A stretch of 64,000 bases of DNA from an uncultured Tenacibaculum sp. (GCA_947493285.1 CANLQH010000003.1:62001-126000), one strand, 5' to 3'. Shown: positions 43,790 to 53,900, counted from the first letter of the stretch. Numbers and translations are program-made. The notes: generated by a model not told the origin, from the letters alone.

Positions 43790-46700
43790 ATGACTGAAAA
43801 ACAAAAGAAACAAGTCGATAAAGAATTCGGTTTATCCTCTTGGGCAATTAATAATAAGACAACCATTTATGTAATGATGGTGATGATACTTATTATGGGT
43901 ATTTCTGCCTTTTTAAGTATGCCAAGAGAGAATTTTCCTGAAATTAGAGAAACTAAAATTTACATTAGTTCAGTATATCCAGGAAACACAGCTGAAGATA
44001 TAGAAAAACTGATTACAGATCCGTTAGAAGATAAGCTGAAAACGGTAAGTAATGTAGTAGAGATTACTTCTACATCACAAGAAGATTATTCAATGGTAGT
44101 GGTGGAGTTTGATGAGAATATTACTGTAGATCAAGCAAAACAGAAAGTAAAAGACGAGATCGATCAAGAAACATCTGGTGAAGATTGGCCAACCTTTAAT
44201 GGAGCTAAAGTAGAACCAAATGTGTTTGAATTGAGTATGTCTGAAGAAATGCCAATCTTAAACATTAATATCTCTGGAGATTATCCTGTAGATAAGTTAA
44301 AAGAGTTTGGTGAGTATTTAGAAGATGAGATTGAAGATCTAGATGAAATTAAGAAGGTAGATATTCGTGGTGCAGAAGAAAAAGAGGTTGAGGTTGCTGT
44401 TGATATCTATAAAATGATGGCGGCTCAGGTAAGTTTTCAAGATATTATCAATTCGGTAAACGGAGGAAACTTAACCATGTCTGCAGGTAATTTAATAGCA
44501 AGTGGACAGCGTAGAACTATTCGAATTTTAGGAGAAATTGAAGATCCGCAAGAATTACAAAATTTTGTAGTAAAGTCGGAAAAAGGAAACTCTATTTACT
44601 TAAAAGACATCGCAACAGTATCTTTTAAAGATAAAGATAAAACTACCTATGCTCGTGAGTTTGGTGAAGCAGTAGTGATGCTAGATGTAAAGAAGCGTTC
44701 TGGTAAAAACATGGTAGAAGCAGCCGAAAAGATTCAAAAGATTGTAAAAGATGCCAAAGCTGATGTTTTTCCAAGTAACTTAAAAGTTACGATTGCTAAC
44801 GATCAATCTTCAAAAACAATTGGACAAGTAGATGATTTAGTAAACAACATTATTTTCGGGGTAATTTTAGTAGTATTAGTACTGATGTTTTTCCTTGGAT
44901 TTAAAAACGCATTGTTTGTAGGATTTGCAATTCCAATGTCGATGTTCATGTCTTTAATGATCTTAAGTTGGTTAGGATATACGATGAACACCATGATTCT
45001 TTTCGGATTAATTATGGGGCTAGGAATGTTAGTAGATAACGGTATTGTAGTTGTAGAAAACGTATATCGTTTAATGGATGAGGGAATGCCAAGAATTGAA
45101 GCTGCAAAAAAAGGTATTGGAGAAATTGCTTTTCCAATTATTATTTCTACTGCAACTACGGTAGCAGCATTTATTCCACTAGGTATGTGGCCTGGTGTAA
45201 TGGGGCAATTTATGATTTACTTCCCGGTAACTTTATCGGTAGTATTAGGGTCGTCGTTATTTGTGGCAATTTTCTTTAACTCAGTGATGGTATCACAGTT
45301 TATGAGTGTAGAAGATAAGAGCATGCCATTAAAGAGAATTATTACCTTATCATCTATCATGGTAATAATCGGATTGTTGATTGTTATTTTTGGTGGAGCC
45401 TATAGAGCTTTAGGTACTATTATGGTATTTACTGCAATTATGTTATGGGTGTATAGAATGGCACTAAGACCTTGGGCAAATGCTTTTCAAAATAATGTAT
45501 TGCCACGCTGGGAACGTTTTTACGAAAAAATGTTAAGAAGTGCATTAAAAGGATGGAGACCATATGTAATTACAATTGCAACAGTACTTTTATTATTCTT
45601 TGCTTTTGGAGGATTTGGAGCTTCAGTTTCAAGCCAGAGAACAAAAGTAGAATTCTTCCCAGATAATACACCAAACCAGATTATTGTGTATATCGAGTAT
45701 CCACAAGGAACCGATATTGAAAAGACAAATCTGATTATGAAAGATTTGGAAGAGCGTGTGTACAACGTGCTAAACTCACCAGAGTATATGCATGGTGATC
45801 ATAATTTCTTAGTAGAAAGTGCAGTTTCTCAGGTGGGAGCAGGATCTGGAAATCCTCAGACAGATGGAGGGTCTACAGCAGAAATGCCACATAGAGGAAA
45901 AATTACGGCTTCAATGCGTGAATATAAATATCGTGAAGGAGCAGATAGTAAGGAGTTACAAAAGAAAGTAACAGAAGCTTTAAAAGGAATTTATCCAGGA
46001 TTGGCAATATCTGTAGAAAAAGAAGCAGTAGGGCCGCCAGCAGGATATCCTATTAATATTGAATTAGAAGGAAAAGATTATGCTGAATTGATTAATACTG
46101 CTGAAAAGATGCGTGATTTTATCAATTCAAAGAGTATTGCAGGTATTGATGAGTTAAAGATTGATGTTAACAAATCAAAACCATCGATGTTGGTAAACGT
46201 AGATCGTAAAAAAGCTGGAGAATTAGGAGTAAGTGCTTCTCAAGTAGGTGGTCAATTACGTAATGCAATTTTCGGATCTAAAGCTGGTATTTATAAAGAA
46301 GATGGAGAAGATTACGATATCTATGTGCGTTTTAATAAGGATAATAGATACAATAAGAGTGCTATTTTCAATCAGAAAATAACGTTTAGAGATATGGCTT
46401 CTGGTCAAGTCAAAGAGATCCCAGTATCTGCAGTAGCAAAGCAAAGCAATGCATCTGGATATAGTGCAATTAAGCATAAACAATCTAAGCGTATCGTAAC
46501 AGTGTATTCGGCATTAGCACCAGGATATACAGATGCAGCAGCAATTGTAGCGAAGATTGAGAATGAGATGAAATCATTTACAGAGCAACCAGATTCTGTA
46601 AAGATTCATTATACAGGTCAGATTGAAGAGCAAAACAAACAGATGGCATTCTTAATGGGAGCATTTTTCTCCGGTTTAGGATTGATCTTTTTGATTTTAA

Positions 46701-47254
46701 TTTTCCAATTTAACTCAGTATCAAAACCAGGAATAATCATGTTAGCGATTTTCTTAAGTTTAATAGGAGTATTTGGAGGATTAATTATTACTGCAAAGCC
46801 ATTCGTAATTATGATGACAATGATGGGTATTATCTCGTTAGCAGGTATTGTTGTAAATAATGGGGTAGTACTGTTAGATTACACCCAGTTATTGATTGAT
46901 AGAAAGAAGGCAGAAAATGGAATAGATGAAGATGATTTTGTAGATGTAAACACTTTAGGAGAAGCAATTATAAGAGGAGGTAAGGCACGTTTACGTCCAG
47001 TATTATTAACGGCAATTACAACGATCTTAGGTTTAATTCCATTGGCAACAGGATTTAATATTAATTTCTTTACGTTGTTTAGTGAGTTTAACCCGCATAT
47101 TTATATGGGAGGAGATAATGTAATTTTCTGGGGGCCATTAGCATGGACCGTAATTTATGGATTATTCATTGCAACCTTCTTAACATTAATAGTAGTACCA
47201 ATCTTATTCTATTTAATCACACGATTTAAAATGTGGTTACGTAGCGTTTTATAA
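43790..47254 (+). CDS. Efflux RND transporter permease, HAE1-like
   Basis: A 1154-residue RND pump with twelve transmembrane segments and two large periplasmic loops, about 100 residues longer than AcrB. The TM4 motif is LGMLVD416-N417-GIVVVENVYR: the first aspartate of the AcrB D407/D408 pair is kept and the second is Asn. The TM10 lysine of AcrB is replaced by N1023-N1024 (GIVVNNGVVLLD). Similar sequences are common in Bacteroidota. The substrate may be drugs or amphiphiles and cannot be read here. It ends at a strong bidirectional terminator. Confidence 0.95.
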   Translation: MTEKQKKQVDKEFGLSSWAINNKTTIYVMMVMILIMGISAFLSMPRENFPEIRETKIYISSVYPGNTAEDIEKLITDPLEDKLKTVSNVVEITSTSQEDYSMVVVEFDENITVDQAKQKVKDEIDQETSGEDWPTFNGAKVEPNVFELSMSEEMPILNINISGDYPVDKLKEFGEYLEDEIEDLDEIKKVDIRGAEEKEVEVAVDIYKMMAAQVSFQDIINSVNGGNLTMSAGNLIASGQRRTIRILGEIEDPQELQNFVVKSEKGNSIYLKDIATVSFKDKDKTTYAREFGEAVVMLDVKKRSGKNMVEAAEKIQKIVKDAKADVFPSNLKVTIANDQSSKTIGQVDDLVNNIIFGVILVVLVLMFFLGFKNALFVGFAIPMSMFMSLMILSWLGYTMNTMILFGLIMGLGMLVDNGIVVVENVYRLMDEGMPRIEAAKKGIGEIAFPIIISTATTVAAFIPLGMWPGVMGQFMIYFPVTLSVVLGSSLFVAIFFNSVMVSQFMSVEDKSMPLKRIITLSSIMVIIGLLIVIFGGAYRALGTIMVFTAIMLWVYRMALRPWANAFQNNVLPRWERFYEKMLRSALKGWRPYVITIATVLLLFFAFGGFGASVSSQRTKVEFFPDNTPNQIIVYIEYPQGTDIEKTNLIMKDLEERVYNVLNSPEYMHGDHNFLVESAVSQVGAGSGNPQTDGGSTAEMPHRGKITASMREYKYREGADSKELQKKVTEALKGIYPGLAISVEKEAVGPPAGYPINIELEGKDYAELINTAEKMRDFINSKSIAGIDELKIDVNKSKPSMLVNVDRKKAGELGVSASQVGGQLRNAIFGSKAGIYKEDGEDYDIYVRFNKDNRYNKSAIFNQKITFRDMASGQVKEIPVSAVAKQSNASGYSAIKHKQSKRIVTVYSALAPGYTDAAAIVAKIENEMKSFTEQPDSVKIHYTGQIEEQNKQMAFLMGAFFSGLGLIFLILIFQFNSVSKPGIIMLAIFLSLIGVFGGLIITAKPFVIMMTMMGIISLAGIVVNNGVVLLDYTQLLIDRKKAENGIDEDDFVDVNTLGEAIIRGGKARLRPVLLTAITTILGLIPLATGFNINFFTLFSEFNPHIYMGGDNVIFWGPLAWTVIYGLFIATFLTLIVVPILFYLITRFKMWLRSVL

Positions 47255-47273
47255 ATTGATTTTTTGTTAACTT

Positions 47274-47312
47274 AAAAAGGGTTAAGAACATTATGTTCTT
47301 AACCCTTTTTTA
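47274..47312. terminator. Bidirectional terminator between the RND pump and the TonB-type receptor
   Basis: Near-perfect 17-bp stem AAAAAGGGTTAAGAACA/TGTTCTTAACCCTTTTT (47274-47290 with 47294-47310), loop TTA, tracts on both sides, between convergent genes. Confidence 0.9.
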
Positions 47313-47328
47313 TAATTTTTTAAAAGAA

Positions 47329-49659
47329 TTAATCAGGTAAACGATCACGATCTTTTTTAGTTCTGTTAAACCTGTAAGTAAAAGTTACAGAAGTAAATCT
47401 TCCAATAGGTCTGTTATAACTATTTATTGTATAATCTTCACCAGTAATTAACTGTGTTCTTTCTCTTGAATCTAAAATGTTATTCATGTTAAGAGTAACA
47501 GTTGCTTTATCATTCCAAAGATCTTTGCTAACTCCAATATTAGCTCTGTATTGAGCTTCAGTAAACATTTGTCCACTTTGTCTTTCTCCTTGGTAATTAA
47601 AACTAGATTGAATAGTTAGTTTAGAAAATTTCATTCTCGAATTTAAACGAGTAGACCAAGCACTGTCATCAACAGTATAAATTCCTTTTTGATCGAAAGA
47701 AAAGTAATTAAACTCACTAGATAATCGCCACCATTTGTATGGTGAATATCGAATTGCTAATTCAGCACCAAATCTGTTTTCAGTTCCAGAGTTTATAGGT
47801 TTTGAAATTAAAGCACCAAACTCATTAGGTGTAACTAAAGTTTCAAATAAATTGGTGGTTTTTTGGTAGTAAATAGATGGATTCAATGTGAACTTTTTCC
47901 AACGCTTTAATAAGCCTAATTCAAAAGAATTCGTGTACATCGGATTTAAATCTGGATTACCAACACGGATATTTCTACGATCAGATATTCCTCCAAAAGG
48001 ATTCAAGTGCCAAAAACTAGGACGTCTAATTCTTCTACTATAGCTTAATTGCACATTGGTAGCTTGGTTAAAATTATACGTTAAATGAGCTGTAGGAAAT
48101 AAATCAGTATAGCTTTTGTCAGTCTTAAACTGATTTTTTCTATCATTACTTCCTGTATTTGCATGCTCAGCACGTAAACCTAATAAGTATTGTAATTTAT
48201 GTTCTCTATTTCCGTATTGAACATAAGCACCGTAAATGCGTTCGTTATATTTTAATAAGTTGTCTAAACTATCAATTAAAACAGAATTATCCCAAACTTT
48301 ATAGTCGCTATCAATATTTCTAATCTCACCTTTTATACCCATTTCTATATGTGATTTTTTAGTAATAGGCAACTTAAAGTCTGATTGAAATAAAAAGTCC
48401 TTACTACTTTCTATATCCCTACTTTTTAATAGGTTTATTGCTGATACAGTAGGAAACTGTTCTTGTTCTTCTACTGATTCGTTTTCATCATCGTTCCAAA
48501 AATCATATTGAAAATTAAGAGTTAATTTTTGTCCTTTTTTAGCAAAGGTTTTTACATAGTTTAATTCAATTTGATTTGCTTTTTGAGGTTCTCTATAGGT
48601 TTCTTTAGATGTTAATACATTATCAATCTGTTTTGAACTGTCTAAGAAATTAAAAGTGTAATCAACATTGTTTTTACTCGTGTTGTTTCTGTAATAGTAA
48701 CTTAATGTAAGTGTGTTAAAGTCGTTTATATAGTAATCACTTCCGAAATATAAATTAAAAGTACGACGAGTTCTATTTGTAGCAGTAGTTCTGTTAGAAA
48801 AATCAGTTATAACATTTTTGTTAAAATTAGTTCTGTTTAAATAACCAATTCCATCAAAAGACATATATCGATAGGAAATGTTTGAAAACAAGTTGAACTT
48901 TTCTCTTTTGTAATTTGCATTGTAGTTGATTCTATGATTATCTGGTATCCCAGTGGTTAACTGTAAAGAACTACCAAAACCACCATTTTTATTTTTCTTT
49001 AAAATAATATTGATGATTCCTGCTGTACCTTCAGCATCGTATTTAGCAGAAGGATTGGTAATTACCTCTACCTTTTCTATAGTTTCTGAAGGTATAGATT
49101 CTAAACCATTATTAGCAGTTAATACAGATGGTTTTCCGTTAATTAAAACTCGAACATTAGAGTTTCCTCGCAAGCTTACTGCACCTTCAATATCTACATT
49201 TACAGAAGGAACATTGTTTAAAATATCGTTTACAGAGCCTCCTTTAGAAATTAAGTCTTTACCAACATTAAATACACGTTTATCTAATTTATATTCGGTA
49301 GTAGATTTTTCAGCAATCACTTCGACTTCATCTAGTGCTTGAGAATCTTCTTGTAAGGAAATAGTTGGCAAAGATTGATTTTTAGTAAGTGAGAAAGTAT
49401 TTATTAAATGATTTTTGAATCCAATAAATTCAACTTTAATATTATAAGTTCCTTTTTTAGCTTTGATAGAAAACTCTCCTTTACTGTTGGTAGATTCACC
49501 AGTAATAAGTTTGTTAGTTGTTGCATCTGTTAAAATAACAGTAGCAAATTCTAAAGGTTGTTGGGTGTTTTTTTCAACGACTTTACCAGCAATAGTTATT
49601 TGAGCTGATAAATGTATTGAGCTAAGTAATAGTATGGTAATGAATAGTAATTTTTTCAT
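47329..49659 (-). CDS. TonB-dependent receptor-type outer-membrane barrel protein
   Basis: A 776-residue outer-membrane protein with a signal peptide (ending HLSAQ), a CarboxypepD_reg-like domain (about 22-100; GKVVEKNTQQPLEFATVIL), a plug domain (about 120-225; VRVLINGKPSVLTANNGLESI, TAGIINIILKKN) and a barrel of the type named outer-membrane beta-barrel family, ending VTFTYRFNRTKKDRDRLPD. No SusD partner is adjacent. The opposite strand upstream encodes a LytS/LytTR pair. Confidence 0.92.
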   Translation of the reverse strand: MKKLLFITILLLSSIHLSAQITIAGKVVEKNTQQPLEFATVILTDATTNKLITGESTNSKGEFSIKAKKGTYNIKVEFIGFKNHLINTFSLTKNQSLPTISLQEDSQALDEVEVIAEKSTTEYKLDKRVFNVGKDLISKGGSVNDILNNVPSVNVDIEGAVSLRGNSNVRVLINGKPSVLTANNGLESIPSETIEKVEVITNPSAKYDAEGTAGIINIILKKNKNGGFGSSLQLTTGIPDNHRINYNANYKREKFNLFSNISYRYMSFDGIGYLNRTNFNKNVITDFSNRTTATNRTRRTFNLYFGSDYYINDFNTLTLSYYYRNNTSKNNVDYTFNFLDSSKQIDNVLTSKETYREPQKANQIELNYVKTFAKKGQKLTLNFQYDFWNDDENESVEEQEQFPTVSAINLLKSRDIESSKDFLFQSDFKLPITKKSHIEMGIKGEIRNIDSDYKVWDNSVLIDSLDNLLKYNERIYGAYVQYGNREHKLQYLLGLRAEHANTGSNDRKNQFKTDKSYTDLFPTAHLTYNFNQATNVQLSYSRRIRRPSFWHLNPFGGISDRRNIRVGNPDLNPMYTNSFELGLLKRWKKFTLNPSIYYQKTTNLFETLVTPNEFGALISKPINSGTENRFGAELAIRYSPYKWWRLSSEFNYFSFDQKGIYTVDDSAWSTRLNSRMKFSKLTIQSSFNYQGERQSGQMFTEAQYRANIGVSKDLWNDKATVTLNMNNILDSRERTQLITGEDYTINSYNRPIGRFTSVTFTYRFNRTKKDRDRLPD

Positions 49660-49856
49660 TTTAAATATTATTTTATTTATAGTGCAAATATGAGTTGGAT
49701 TATAAAGTGATATTCTGAGAATAGATAAATGGGTACAAAAAGTCGACGTTTAAGCGTTGTTTGATATAAAAGACTTGTTTAGATGATGTAATGTTGCATT
49801 TAGGAGTAAAAAAACAGTTTTTGTCGATTTTAGAAAATAAATTAAATGATAGCGAT

Positions 49857-49864
49857 TACTTTTG
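49857..49864 (+). promoter_or_regulatory. Promoter -7 box close to the histidine-kinase start
   Basis: TACTTTTG, exact consensus, only 6 nt before the ATG at 49871. No -33 TTG at a normal distance. The 211-nt gap 49660-49870 holds no gene. Confidence 0.45.
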
Positions 49865-49870
49865 TTTGGT

Positions 49871-50950
49871 ATGAATAGATTACATAAAATATCAACATAT
49901 ATAAAAGGCAATAGAATATTACTTCATGTTTTATTTTGGACAGCTCTCTTTTTACTAGACCTTTTTAGAGATATAATTATAAACGAGAAGAATCAACATT
50001 TTACAATTTTTGAAGGGCTTGTTTTTAACTCTATAGGATTCTCTATGCAAATAGTAGCTTCGTATTTTATAGCCTATTTTTGGATACCTAGGTTTGTAAA
50101 AACAAAAAAGTACATTTTAGCAGTTCTTGTTTTTTGTGGTGTTATTTACCTTATAGGTGTTGTTAGTAGAATTTTAGTAGTACATGTAGGTGAGCCAATA
50201 ATAAGAATTCCTCCTTTTGAACAAGAATCAATACAAGAAATATTTACAGATTATAGATGGCTGTTAGCAAAATACATTCCTAATATCTTACTGAATTCGT
50301 TAGTGTTTGTAGCTGTTAAATATTATTTCGAAGATGAGCGAGAGAAGTCTAAAAAACTTTCTTTGTCTAAAGAAAAAACAGAGATAGAATTAAAAACATT
50401 AAAAGCACAATTAAACCCTCATTTTTTATTCAATACGTTAAATAATATTTATTCATTGTCAATAGATAATTCACCGAAAACATCTGAATCAATTGGTAAA
50501 TTATCTGAAATATTAGATCATGTTTTATATCGATGTAACACGAAGTTTGTTACATTATCAAGCGAAATAGAATTATTAAAAAACTATATATCTTTAGAAA
50601 AGTTAAGATACGATGATAGGTTACAAGTTTCTTTTACAACAGTAGTAGAGAATGATACAGAAATACCGCCTTTAATATTATTGTCTTTAGTTGAAAATGC
50701 TTTTAAGCATGGAGCAGGAGAAGACAGTGGATCGCCCAAAATAACGATTCATATTTCAAATAAAGATGATGAGTTTGAGTTCCATATTTCGAATACCGTT
50801 TCTGCAGATGAAGAATTAAAAGATAAACAAAGTATAGGACTATCAAATATTAGAAAACAATTAGCTTTAATTTATAAGAATAATTATAGCTTAGATATAC
50901 ACCCTACAGAAAATGATTTTACAGTAGTGCTAAAAATAAACCAAAATTAG
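49871..50950 (+). CDS. LytS/YehU-type sensor histidine kinase
   Basis: From the ATG at 49871 the protein is 359 residues; a TTG three codons upstream falls inside the promoter box and is rejected. There are four predicted helices (about 15-150), then the His_kinase domain with H184 in QLNPHFLFNTLNNIYSLS and the ATPase part with LVENAFKHGAGE and SIGLSNIRKQL. It pairs with the LytTR response regulator 4 nt downstream and is divergent from the TonB-type receptor, a possible target. Confidence 0.93.
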   Translation: MNRLHKISTYIKGNRILLHVLFWTALFLLDLFRDIIINEKNQHFTIFEGLVFNSIGFSMQIVASYFIAYFWIPRFVKTKKYILAVLVFCGVIYLIGVVSRILVVHVGEPIIRIPPFEQESIQEIFTDYRWLLAKYIPNILLNSLVFVAVKYYFEDEREKSKKLSLSKEKTEIELKTLKAQLNPHFLFNTLNNIYSLSIDNSPKTSESIGKLSEILDHVLYRCNTKFVTLSSEIELLKNYISLEKLRYDDRLQVSFTTVVENDTEIPPLILLSLVENAFKHGAGEDSGSPKITIHISNKDDEFEFHISNTVSADEELKDKQSIGLSNIRKQLALIYKNNYSLDIHPTENDFTVVLKINQN

Positions 50951-50954
50951 AAAT

Positions 50955-51668
50955 ATGAAAACAAGATGTTTGGTTGTAGATGATGAGCCTTTGGCAATTA
51001 GATTGATGGAAAAGCATATTGCTAAAATTGATTCATTAGAGATTGTAGCAACTTGTAATAATGCAATAAAGGCATTCGAAATATTAAATACACAGCAAAT
51101 AGATTTATTATTTCTAGATATAAAAATGCCTAATTTAACTGGAATTGATTTTTTAAAGTCATTAAAAAATCCACCTAAAACTATTTTTACAACTGCTTAT
51201 CGAGACTATGCGATAGAAGGTTATGATTTGGGAGTAGAAGACTATCTGTTAAAGCCAATTACTTTTGAACGTTTCTTCAAATCAATTGAGCGTTTTTTAA
51301 GAGAGCAAAAACAAACACCAGAAATAAATAATTCTGCTAATGCTATTTCAGAGGATTTTATGTTGATAAAATCAGGAAATAAGCATCATAAAGTAATTAT
51401 AAACGATATTTTATTTATCGAGAGTTTAAAAGACTACATCAAAATTCACACAGTTGATAATAAACGCATCGTTTCTAAGTATAGAATTAGCGAAATTGAA
51501 CAAGAATTAAAGAATAAAAATTTTTTACGAGTACATCGTTCGTATATTATTAACATCGATAAAATATCTGCTTTTACAGTAAATGATATCGAAGTAAATT
51601 CCACTGAAATACCTATCGGAGCTAGTTATAAAGAAAAGGTAGTTTCTTTTTTAAATAATTGGAAATAG
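50955..51668 (+). CDS. LytTR family response regulator
   Basis: A 237-residue regulator with a receiver domain (1-120; D55 in FLDIKMPNLTG is the phosphorylation site, D9-D10 the acidic pair) and a C-terminal LytTR DNA-binding domain (about 135-237; FIESLKDYIKIHT, NFLRVHRSYIINIDKI). Pairs with the LytS-type kinase just upstream. Its stop lies 17 nt before the recX start. Confidence 0.94.
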   Translation: MKTRCLVVDDEPLAIRLMEKHIAKIDSLEIVATCNNAIKAFEILNTQQIDLLFLDIKMPNLTGIDFLKSLKNPPKTIFTTAYRDYAIEGYDLGVEDYLLKPITFERFFKSIERFLREQKQTPEINNSANAISEDFMLIKSGNKHHKVIINDILFIESLKDYIKIHTVDNKRIVSKYRISEIEQELKNKNFLRVHRSYIINIDKISAFTVNDIEVNSTEIPIGASYKEKVVSFLNNWK

Positions 51669-51685
51669 GATGGTATTTTCGTAGC

Positions 51686-52153
51686 ATGAGTAAACAAGTC
51701 TTTACAGTTGATGAAATTAAAAGAAAGATAGAGCAGTATTGCGTATATCAAGATCGCTGTCATAAAGAAATTGAAAAAAAACTAACCGAATACAATTTAA
51801 TTCCTGAAGCTAAAGAATATATTTTACTTCACTTGTTAGAACACAATTTTTTAAATGAAGAGCGATTCGCAAAAAGTTTTGCTCGTGGGAAATTCAGAAT
51901 AAAAAAGTGGGGAAAAGAACGTATTACAAGAGAATTAAAATTTCGTGATATCTCTACTTATAATATAAAAACAGCTTTAAATGAGATTAACGAGCAAGAT
52001 TATATAGCAACTTTATATGAGTTGGTAAAGAAAAAGAATAAACTAGTTACTGAAACAAACCTATATAAAAGAAAAAAGAAAATAGCAGATTATCTTTTGT
52101 ATAGAGGGTACGAAAGTCGTTTAATTTACGAAGCGTTAAATACTATTCAATAG
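51686..52153 (+). CDS. recX: Regulatory protein RecX
   Basis: A 155-residue RecX from the ATG at 51686; a TTG in frame at 51659 overlaps the regulator gene and is not favoured. RecX-type three-helix repeats are visible (VDEIKRKIEQYCVYQDRCHKEIEKKL, then FLNEERFAKSFARGKFRIKKWGKERI). RecX moderates RecA filaments. No recA is in the window. It converges on the next lipoprotein gene with an 11-nt overlap of the two stop ends. Confidence 0.9.
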   Translation: MSKQVFTVDEIKRKIEQYCVYQDRCHKEIEKKLTEYNLIPEAKEYILLHLLEHNFLNEERFAKSFARGKFRIKKWGKERITRELKFRDISTYNIKTALNEINEQDYIATLYELVKKKNKLVTETNLYKRKKKIADYLLYRGYESRLIYEALNTIQ

Positions 52154-52667
52154 TAAAAAGACTATCTAGTTTAATAGCTTTATCAAAACGTTTTTTTGCA
52201 TAAACAGTATTAATTTTATCGTTCATGCTTCCAAAAAGAGCCAACGTTTTTTCAACTTGGTTATTTACTTGTTGTGAAGAGATCGAAGGAATAAAGGTCA
52301 TATCGGTTAATCGAAGAACTTCATTCTGAAAAACATTAATTCGAGCTTTAAAAGCCGATGTTCTTAAGGTTTCAATATTTAAGCTATCCTTAAGGTGTTT
52401 AGTTAATGTCTTTAATTCTACAGCGTTGTTTAGTGCTTCTGTTGCTGAGGTTTTCTCAAACTGTTGTAGAAACTCTTCTATAATAAAATACTCTTTCCAG
52501 TCTTTTATTTCTTTTGTTGATGCGGCATCAAGTTTTGCAAACGGAGTGTGGTTTGCAACAGCACTCATTCCTGTTTTTTGTACTGGGGTATTTTTTTGCT
52601 CCTTGTTTTTTTTGCAAGAAGTAACAATCAATAAAAAAGAAACTAAAATGGCTAAAGTATATCTCAT
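52143..52667 (-). CDS. Lipoprotein of unknown function
   Basis: A 174-residue lipoprotein (lipobox IVTSC, C17) with a lysine-rich linker after the cysteine and a helical mature part (EEFLQQFEKTSATEALNNAVELKTL, QNEVLRLTDMTFIPSI). I do not recognise the family. It converges on recX with an 11-nt overlap. Similar small helical lipoproteins occur in Flavobacteriaceae without a known role. Confidence 0.75.
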   Translation of the reverse strand: MRYTLAILVSFLLIVTSCKKNKEQKNTPVQKTGMSAVANHTPFAKLDAASTKEIKDWKEYFIIEEFLQQFEKTSATEALNNAVELKTLTKHLKDSLNIETLRTSAFKARINVFQNEVLRLTDMTFIPSISSQQVNNQVEKTLALFGSMNDKINTVYAKKRFDKAIKLDSLFTIE

Positions 52668-52795
52668 TCAACTTAATAATTAAAGGGATAAAAGTACATA
52701 TTTTAAGCGGGTTATATATGTTGATGTGATTATTAGTTTGTAATCAGTTGTTTATCTTTTTAATTTGCTGATAGTTAAAAAAGTAGAAATGTTTT

Positions 52796-52823
52796 TTGCG
52801 AAAAGTGAAATTTAATAACTTTG
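52796..52823 (+). promoter_or_regulatory. Promoter of the threonine dehydrogenase gene
   Basis: TTG at 52796-52798, 17 nt, then TAACTTTG at 52816-52823. A second box, TATTTTTG (52832-52839), lies closer to the ATG and may be an alternative start site. Confidence 0.55.
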
Positions 52824-52850
52824 TCAACCTATATTTTTGAATTTTTAAAA

Positions 52851-53819
52851 ATGAATGACACCATATTAATTTTAGGAGCTTGCGGGCAAATAGGAACTGA
52901 GTTAACTCAAAAATTACGTTCTATATACGGTAATGATAATGTTATAGCTTCCGATATTAGAGAAGGAGGAGCTGAAATGATGAGTTCAGGACCTTTTGAA
53001 ATTATTGACGCAACCGATAAAGAAGGTATCTTAAATGTAATTCAAAAGTATAAAATTAATCAGGTTTATTTAATGGCTGCTATGTTATCGGCTACAGCAG
53101 AAAAGTACCCTTTAAAGGGGTGGGATTTAAATATGACCTCTTTGTTAGCAGTTTTAGAACTAGCCAAAGAAAAGCATATAGAAAAAGTATATTGGCCTAG
53201 TTCGATGGCTTCATTCGGACCAACATCACCAAAAATTAATACACCGCAGCAAACTGTAATGGAACCATCAACAGTATACGGGATTAGTAAGGTTGCAGGA
53301 GAACACTGGTGTAATTATTACCATGATAAGTATGGAGTTGATGTAAGAAGTATTCGTTATCCTGGAATTATTAGTTGGAAAACGTTACCTGGTGGCGGAA
53401 CTACAGATTATGCAGTTGATATTTATTTTGATGCTTTAAAGAAAGGAACTTTTGAATGCTTTTTATCAGAGAACACTCGATTGCCAATGATGTATATGGA
53501 CGATGCTATTAATGCGACTATTCAATTAATGCAAGCGGATGCAGATAAAATTAAAACAAGAACTTCGTATAATTTAGCAGCAATAAGCTTTACACCGAAA
53601 GAAATTGCTACCGAAATACAAAAGTACATCCCAGATTTTAAGATTACTTATAATCCAGATTTTAGACAAGCTATTGCAGATAGCTGGCCTCAAATTATTG
53701 ACGATTCTCACGCAAGAAAAGAATGGAGATGGCAACATCAATTTGATTTAGCTTCAATGACTAAGGATATTATCACCAATTTAAAAAGGTTAGAAAGTCA
53801 GAAGTTAGAGGAAGTGTAA
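52851..53819 (+). CDS. NAD-dependent L-threonine 3-dehydrogenase, SDR type
   Basis: From the ATG at 52851 the protein is 322 residues; an in-frame TTG upstream (52821) lies within the promoter. It is an extended SDR with the Rossmann motif GACGQIG at 9-15, Ser in the PSSMASFG segment and Y143/K147 in YGISK. The long signature RYPGIISWKTLPGGGTTDYA with PMMYMDDAI matches the SDR-type threonine dehydrogenase described from flavobacteria, so the reaction expected is threonine to 2-amino-3-ketobutyrate. Confidence 0.92.
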   Translation: MNDTILILGACGQIGTELTQKLRSIYGNDNVIASDIREGGAEMMSSGPFEIIDATDKEGILNVIQKYKINQVYLMAAMLSATAEKYPLKGWDLNMTSLLAVLELAKEKHIEKVYWPSSMASFGPTSPKINTPQQTVMEPSTVYGISKVAGEHWCNYYHDKYGVDVRSIRYPGIISWKTLPGGGTTDYAVDIYFDALKKGTFECFLSENTRLPMMYMDDAINATIQLMQADADKIKTRTSYNLAAISFTPKEIATEIQKYIPDFKITYNPDFRQAIADSWPQIIDDSHARKEWRWQHQFDLASMTKDIITNLKRLESQKLEEV

Positions 53820-53900
53820 GCTCTATTAAATTTTCTCGTCTATTGTAATCTATTTTCATGCTTTGTAACCTAAGTAACGAAGCATTTAAATAGAAACAGA

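Noticed and set aside
51659..51685. TTG start giving RecX a nine-residue extension
   Set aside because: It overlaps the preceding regulator gene and the ATG at 51686 gives the normal length.
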